Positions 5,177 to 8,295 of a DNA stretch of 8,295 bases are shown here, one piece after another (position 1 is the stretch's first letter; each line of letters begins with the position of its first letter). The translations under genes and the position numbers were made by a program. This DNA comes from Campylobacterota bacterium (GTDB lineage: Bacteria > Campylobacterota > Campylobacteria > Campylobacterales > JAADDG01). Location: the NCBI GenBank assembly GCA_013154075.1, contig JAADDG010000229.1, positions 1-8,295 of the forward strand, in the 5' to 3' direction. The notes under the pieces are model-generated. The model made no database searches. It worked only from the letters and a program-made list of their open reading frames with translations, and was not told where the DNA came from.

Positions 5177-6142
5177 TCAGCCGCCCGTTTCATAAAATGC
5201 TCTATTGGAGATTTCGTTTTGATCATGTCCCCACCTGTTTTTTTCCGGTTTGTTTTTGAGAACCGTTTTTAAGATTTCGGTAGCCTCTTTTATATCCCCT
5301 TTTTGGACCGCTTCTTTTATGCTCATAGCTTCATCGAAATATAGACACGGTATCAGATACCCTTCCGCGGTTAGTCTTATTCTGTTGCAGTCTTCGCAAA
5401 AGTCGTGTTTGTGGGGATCTATGATACCGAATATATATCCGTCGTTTAGTTGGTAGTTGAAAGAGGGGCTGCTTCCGCTTCTGCCGAGTTTTTTTATCTC
5501 ATATCTTTGTTTGATATGCTCCAAAATCTCTTTTCCCGTAAGTCCTTTTAGATTGCCGTGGGCAAAAGCGTTTTCCATATATTCTATATATCTTACGGTT
5601 ATTCCTCTTTTTTTGCCGTATTCCAAGATGTCCAAAATTTCGTGATCGTTGATGCCTTTTAGCGGGACCATGTTGATTTTGATTTTAAGGCCGACTCTTA
5701 AAGCTTCCTCTATTCCCTCAAGTACTCTATCAAGCACGTCTTTTTGAGCTATTTTATAAGCGGTCTCTTTATCCAGACTATCCAAAGAGATATTTATTCT
5801 CTTTAGTCCCGCTTTTTTCAGTTTCTCGGCACTCTCTTTCAAAAGGTAGCCGTTTGTGGTCATAGCGAGATCTATATCGCTTTTGTAATCGCTTATCATT
5901 TTTATGAATTTGTCCAAATCCTCTCTTAGTGTCGGTTCTCCTCCGGTGATTCTTATTTTCGTAATTCCTTCGTCTATTGCGGTTTTTACGAATAAAAAGA
6001 GCTCTTCAAAAGAAAGTAGATTCTCTTTCGGTACCCAAGAGAAGGGTTTTTCCGGCATACAGTATTGGCATCTGAAATTACATCTTTCGGTAACGGAAAT
6101 CCTAAGATAGGTAACTTTCCTTCCATGACCGTCTATTAGCAT
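5177..6142 (-). CDS. moaA: GTP 3',8-cyclase MoaA (molybdenum cofactor biosynthesis)
   Basis: Radical SAM enzyme that turns GTP into 3',8-cyclo-7,8-dihydro-GTP, the first step of molybdopterin synthesis. Both cluster sites are intact: CxxxCxxC at Cys21, Cys25 and Cys28 (N-terminal, SAM-binding) and Cys249-x2-Cys252-x13-Cys266 (C-terminal, GTP-binding cluster). Also present are TGGEPTLR (66-73), TTNG (95-98), NISLDSL (117-123) and the C-terminal Gly-Gly (320-321) needed for activity. Length (321) is typical. The ATG start overlaps the stop of the upstream HIT gene by one base (TAATG), indicating translational coupling. No other moa, moe or mob gene is in the window, so the rest of the pathway is elsewhere. 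In this phylum the cofactor serves enzymes such as nitrate reductase and formate dehydrogenase; which ones cannot be told here. Confidence 0.97.
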   Translation of the reverse strand: MLIDGHGRKVTYLRISVTERCNFRCQYCMPEKPFSWVPKENLLSFEELFLFVKTAIDEGITKIRITGGEPTLREDLDKFIKMISDYKSDIDLAMTTNGYLLKESAEKLKKAGLKRINISLDSLDKETAYKIAQKDVLDRVLEGIEEALRVGLKIKINMVPLKGINDHEILDILEYGKKRGITVRYIEYMENAFAHGNLKGLTGKEILEHIKQRYEIKKLGRSGSSPSFNYQLNDGYIFGIIDPHKHDFCEDCNRIRLTAEGYLIPCLYFDEAMSIKEAVQKGDIKEATEILKTVLKNKPEKNRWGHDQNEISNRAFYETGG

Positions 6143-6642
6143 TAGGATCCTTTTTCTATTTTCTCAAACAGACTTTTTATTTTTTGGTATATTCTATCGA
6201 AATCGGTTGAATAAACTCTCGTATTGGCTATGGAAGTGATGAAATTGGTATCTCTGTTCCATCTTGGAACAAGGTGCAGATGTATATGTTCGGCTATGCC
6301 CGCTCCCGCTACCTCTCCTAAATTCATTCCGAGATTTACGCCTTTTGCGTTAAGGCCGTTTTTTAGAAGTTTTACTCCTATTTTGGCAAATTTGGACATC
6401 TCAAGCCAGGTATCTTCCGGGAGATCTTCGAGCTTATCGGTGTGGAGACTTGGGATGATCATAAAGTGTCCGGGGGTGTAAGGATATTTGTTCATAACTA
6501 TAAAAAAATCTTTTTTCCTTAAAACTACGTGATTTTTTTCGTCATCTTCGGGATTGTTTACAATATGACAAAACACACACCCCTCTATTTTCTGCTCGTT
6601 TCTTACATATTCATCTCTCCACGGAGCGTATAGATGTTCCAC
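6142..6642 (-). CDS. HIT-family nucleotide hydrolase/transferase (AP4A phosphorylase-like)
   Basis: 166-residue histidine-triad protein. The active-site triad is EHIHLHLVPRW, with His119, His121 and His123; the middle His is the expected nucleophile. GEVAGAGIAEH just before it and PYTPGHFMIIP (54-64) are typical of the fold. CVFC (22-25) is a probable zinc-binding pair as in several HIT proteins, and NRDTNF after the triad recalls the Ap4A phosphorylase/ATP adenylyltransferase branch (such as mycobacterial Rv2613c). Substrates are therefore likely nucleoside polyphosphates or AMP conjugates, but this is not provable from sequence. The start is GTG (6640-6642): it has AAAGGAT upstream and gives the normal N-terminal APWR context. 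It lies 10 bp after dctM and overlaps moaA by one base. Confidence 0.93.
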   Translation of the reverse strand: MEHLYAPWRDEYVRNEQKIEGCVFCHIVNNPEDDEKNHVVLRKKDFFIVMNKYPYTPGHFMIIPSLHTDKLEDLPEDTWLEMSKFAKIGVKLLKNGLNAKGVNLGMNLGEVAGAGIAEHIHLHLVPRWNRDTNFITSIANTRVYSTDFDRIYQKIKSLFEKIEKGS

Positions 6643-6652
6643 CTCTATCCTT

Positions 6653-7951
6653 TTAGAAAATATTTATTATATCGGGATAAAAAATAAGCACGAAAAGCGT
6701 TAGAATCTGAAGCGCTATGAAAGGTAAAACCCCTTTATAGATATCTGACGTGCTTACTTTATCCCCAGCGGCTCCTTTTAGATAAAAGAGAGCGAATCCG
6801 AAAGGCGGCGTTAGAAAAGAGGCTTGAAGATTCATAGCCACCAAAATAGCAAACCAGATCGGATCGATATTGAAACTCTCCACTATCGGAACCAAAATAG
6901 GCAAAACTATAAAAGATATCTCTAAGAAATCGACAAAAAATCCCAAAAGAAAAATAGTAATCATAGCCGTCGCTATAAAAATCCACTGATTTCCCACATC
7001 CTCTTCGAAAAACTCAAGCACCAAATCGGCCGCTCCCGATTCATTGAAAACCAAAGAGAAAGCGGTTGCTCCTATGAGGATCATAAAGATCATACCGGTA
7101 AGTTTTACCGTCTCTATCGAGGCGTATTTTAGTGTTTCGAATTTGAATGTCTTGGTAACTATAGTTAAAATAATAGCGCCCAAAGCTCCTATGGCCGCCG
7201 ATTCCGTGGGGCTTGCTATTCCGAAAAATATACTTCCCAAAACGGCTACGATCAAAATCATGGGAGGAATGATTGAGACAATCGCCTCTTTGACTACTTG
7301 GCTTCTTGGTTTTGAATTATCTTTGATTGCCGGAGCTACGGAAGGATTTATAAACGACAATATCAAAATATAGGCTATATAAAATCCCACAAGGACCAAA
7401 GAGGGGCCTACCGCCGCTTTGAATAGATCTCCCACGCTTATGCTCATAACGTCGCCTATGATGATCAAGACGATTGAAGGGGGGATGATCTGTCCTAAAG
7501 TTCCGCTTGCGGCTATCGTTCCGGTGGCAAGTTTCTTGGAGTATCCGTATTTTATCATAATGGGTAGAGAAATAACGCTCATCATAACCACGCTAGCACC
7601 CACTATTCCCGTACTTGCCGCCAAAACGGCTCCCACTATCACCGTGCTTACCGCCAAACCTCCTCTTATGTTTCCAAAGAGCTCTCCTACCGACACGAGC
7701 ATATTTTCGGCTATTTTGCTCTTTTCAAGTACAAGTCCCATGAAAATGAACAAAGGAACGGCTATTAGAGTGAAGTTTTGCATAATTCCGTATATTCTAA
7801 ACGGAAGCAGATTGAATACTTCAAGTCCCAAATCGGGAGTGAAGTAGGCTACTATAATTGCTACCGTTCCGAACGCAAACGCCACCGGAAAGCCGAGCAA
7901 AAGGAGAATCAAAGCTCCTATAAACATATAGATTCCTATCATCTCGGTCAT
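6653..7951 (-). CDS. dctM: TRAP transporter large permease subunit (DctM family)
   Basis: 432-residue inner-membrane protein with about 12 hydrophobic segments, the transporting subunit of a tripartite ATP-independent periplasmic system that takes up organic acids with a cation gradient. Family marks include GGLAVSTVIVGAVLAAST (97-114) with GIVGASVVMM after it, GTLGQIIPPS (150-159), SPTESAAIGA (247-256) and TPPFGFALFYLKG (381-393). The last motif, with the companion subunit's sequence, suggests the subgroup annotated as mannitol/chloroaromatic-type TRAP permeases (FcbT3-like); the true substrate is set by the binding protein, which is not in the window. Length is normal. The ATG overlaps the stop of dctQ (ATGA, 7948-7951). 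The HIT gene follows 10 bp after the stop. Confidence 0.96.
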   Translation of the reverse strand: MTEMIGIYMFIGALILLLLGFPVAFAFGTVAIIVAYFTPDLGLEVFNLLPFRIYGIMQNFTLIAVPLFIFMGLVLEKSKIAENMLVSVGELFGNIRGGLAVSTVIVGAVLAASTGIVGASVVMMSVISLPIMIKYGYSKKLATGTIAASGTLGQIIPPSIVLIIIGDVMSISVGDLFKAAVGPSLVLVGFYIAYILILSFINPSVAPAIKDNSKPRSQVVKEAIVSIIPPMILIVAVLGSIFFGIASPTESAAIGALGAIILTIVTKTFKFETLKYASIETVKLTGMIFMILIGATAFSLVFNESGAADLVLEFFEEDVGNQWIFIATAMITIFLLGFFVDFLEISFIVLPILVPIVESFNIDPIWFAILVAMNLQASFLTPPFGFALFYLKGAAGDKVSTSDIYKGVLPFIALQILTLFVLIFYPDIINIF

Positions 7952-8295
7952 TTGGAGCCCTTTAATTTCAGATAGTTTTTGTATATTTCGCTAATGCTTT
8001 GAAGTCCCAAAAGTATAAAAGCCAAAATAACTCCCGATTTTATTATGTATCTGCAGCAAAGTCCTCCCGGATCGGAGGAGCCTTCGTGTTGGGCGTAACT
8101 CATAGCCACAAAATCCCAGCTTACGTACAACACCAAGGCTACGAAAGGCAAAACGAGAAAAACTTGGGAGATTATATTGATGATCGCTTTTGTTTTTTTG
8201 GAAAATTTGGCATAAAATATATCCACTCTTACATGTTTGTCATGCTTTAAGGTATAAGAGAGTCCCAAAAGAAATATCATATCGTACAGATGCCA
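7948..8295 (-). CDS. dctQ: TRAP transporter small permease subunit (DctQ family), 5' end outside window
   Basis: The reading frame is open through the right edge, and an ATG at 8278-8280 is internal: the five codons before it read WHLYD, part of the conserved segment WHLYDMIFLLG...YTLKHDKHVRVDIFY. About 115 residues are present, covering the last two or three of the four membrane helices. The conserved SSDPGGL...RYIIKSG and LLGLQSISE segments that follow match FcbT2-type small permeases. The subunit pairs with DctM to form the membrane part of the TRAP transporter. Overlap with dctM is 4 bp (TGA in ATGA). The N-terminal helix, the promoter and probably the dctP solute-binding protein gene lie to the right of the window. 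Confidence 0.93.
   Translation of the reverse strand, partial: WHLYDMIFLLGLSYTLKHDKHVRVDIFYAKFSKKTKAIINIISQVFLVLPFVALVLYVSWDFVAMSYAQHEGSSDPGGLCCRYIIKSGVILAFILLGLQSISEIYKNYLKLKGSK

Noticed and set aside
7419..7847. 142-residue open frame on the + strand.
   Set aside because: It lies antisense inside dctM, whose protein match is clear; the long frame is a by-product of the hydrophobic codon pattern.
8278..8280. ATG as the start of dctQ.
   Set aside because: Conserved residues WHLYD are encoded directly upstream in the same frame, so the gene continues beyond the window.

Overview
The window looks like a piece of a Campylobacterota (Epsilonproteobacteria) chromosome, probably from a free-living or hydrothermal-vent type lineage. 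This is an inference from protein features: small Class I c-type cytochromes of the c553 type, a QueE with an altered cysteine motif of the kind I recall from this phylum, an enlarged QueD, a TRAP permease pair, dense gene packing and low GC. The genus cannot be fixed from the sequence alone.

Left part (1-2654, + strand): the end of an unidentified hydrophobic protein, open at the window edge, joined by an ATGA overlap to a 778-residue protein that I cannot name. The large protein carries what looks like a degenerate zincin-type metallopeptidase domain (HEVVE instead of HExxH, then a DExxxD helix and a DHNHLR segment). After it come repeated alpha/beta units resembling the RAM (Lrp/AsnC ligand-binding) domain. 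This is the least explained and most interesting part of the window. It is visibly more AT-rich than the rest.

Middle (2653-3713, - strand): two tandem c-type cytochrome genes that share a terminator overlapping the last stop codon. The first encodes a lipoprotein whose heme domain is set off from the membrane anchor by about 115 residues of Ala/Lys/Glu-rich 11-mer-like helical repeats. The second is a small soluble periplasmic cytochrome whose 3' end is nearly the same at DNA level, which points to tandem duplication. A 96-bp, very AT-rich gap (3714-3809) separates this pair from the next genes and probably holds its promoter.

Right part (3810-8295, - strand): a tightly packed run of six genes, in transcription order dctQ (5' end cut off by the window), dctM, a HIT-family nucleotide-binding protein, moaA, queE and queD. 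Junctions are -4, +10, -1, +6 and +11 bp, so one transcript is likely. It combines C4-dicarboxylate/organic-acid-type TRAP uptake, molybdopterin synthesis (MoaA) and two consecutive steps of 7-deazaguanine/queuosine synthesis (QueD makes CPH4, QueE converts it to CDG). No tRNA, rRNA, CRISPR array, insertion sequence or integrase was recognised, and no gene-free stretch exceeds 300 bases.
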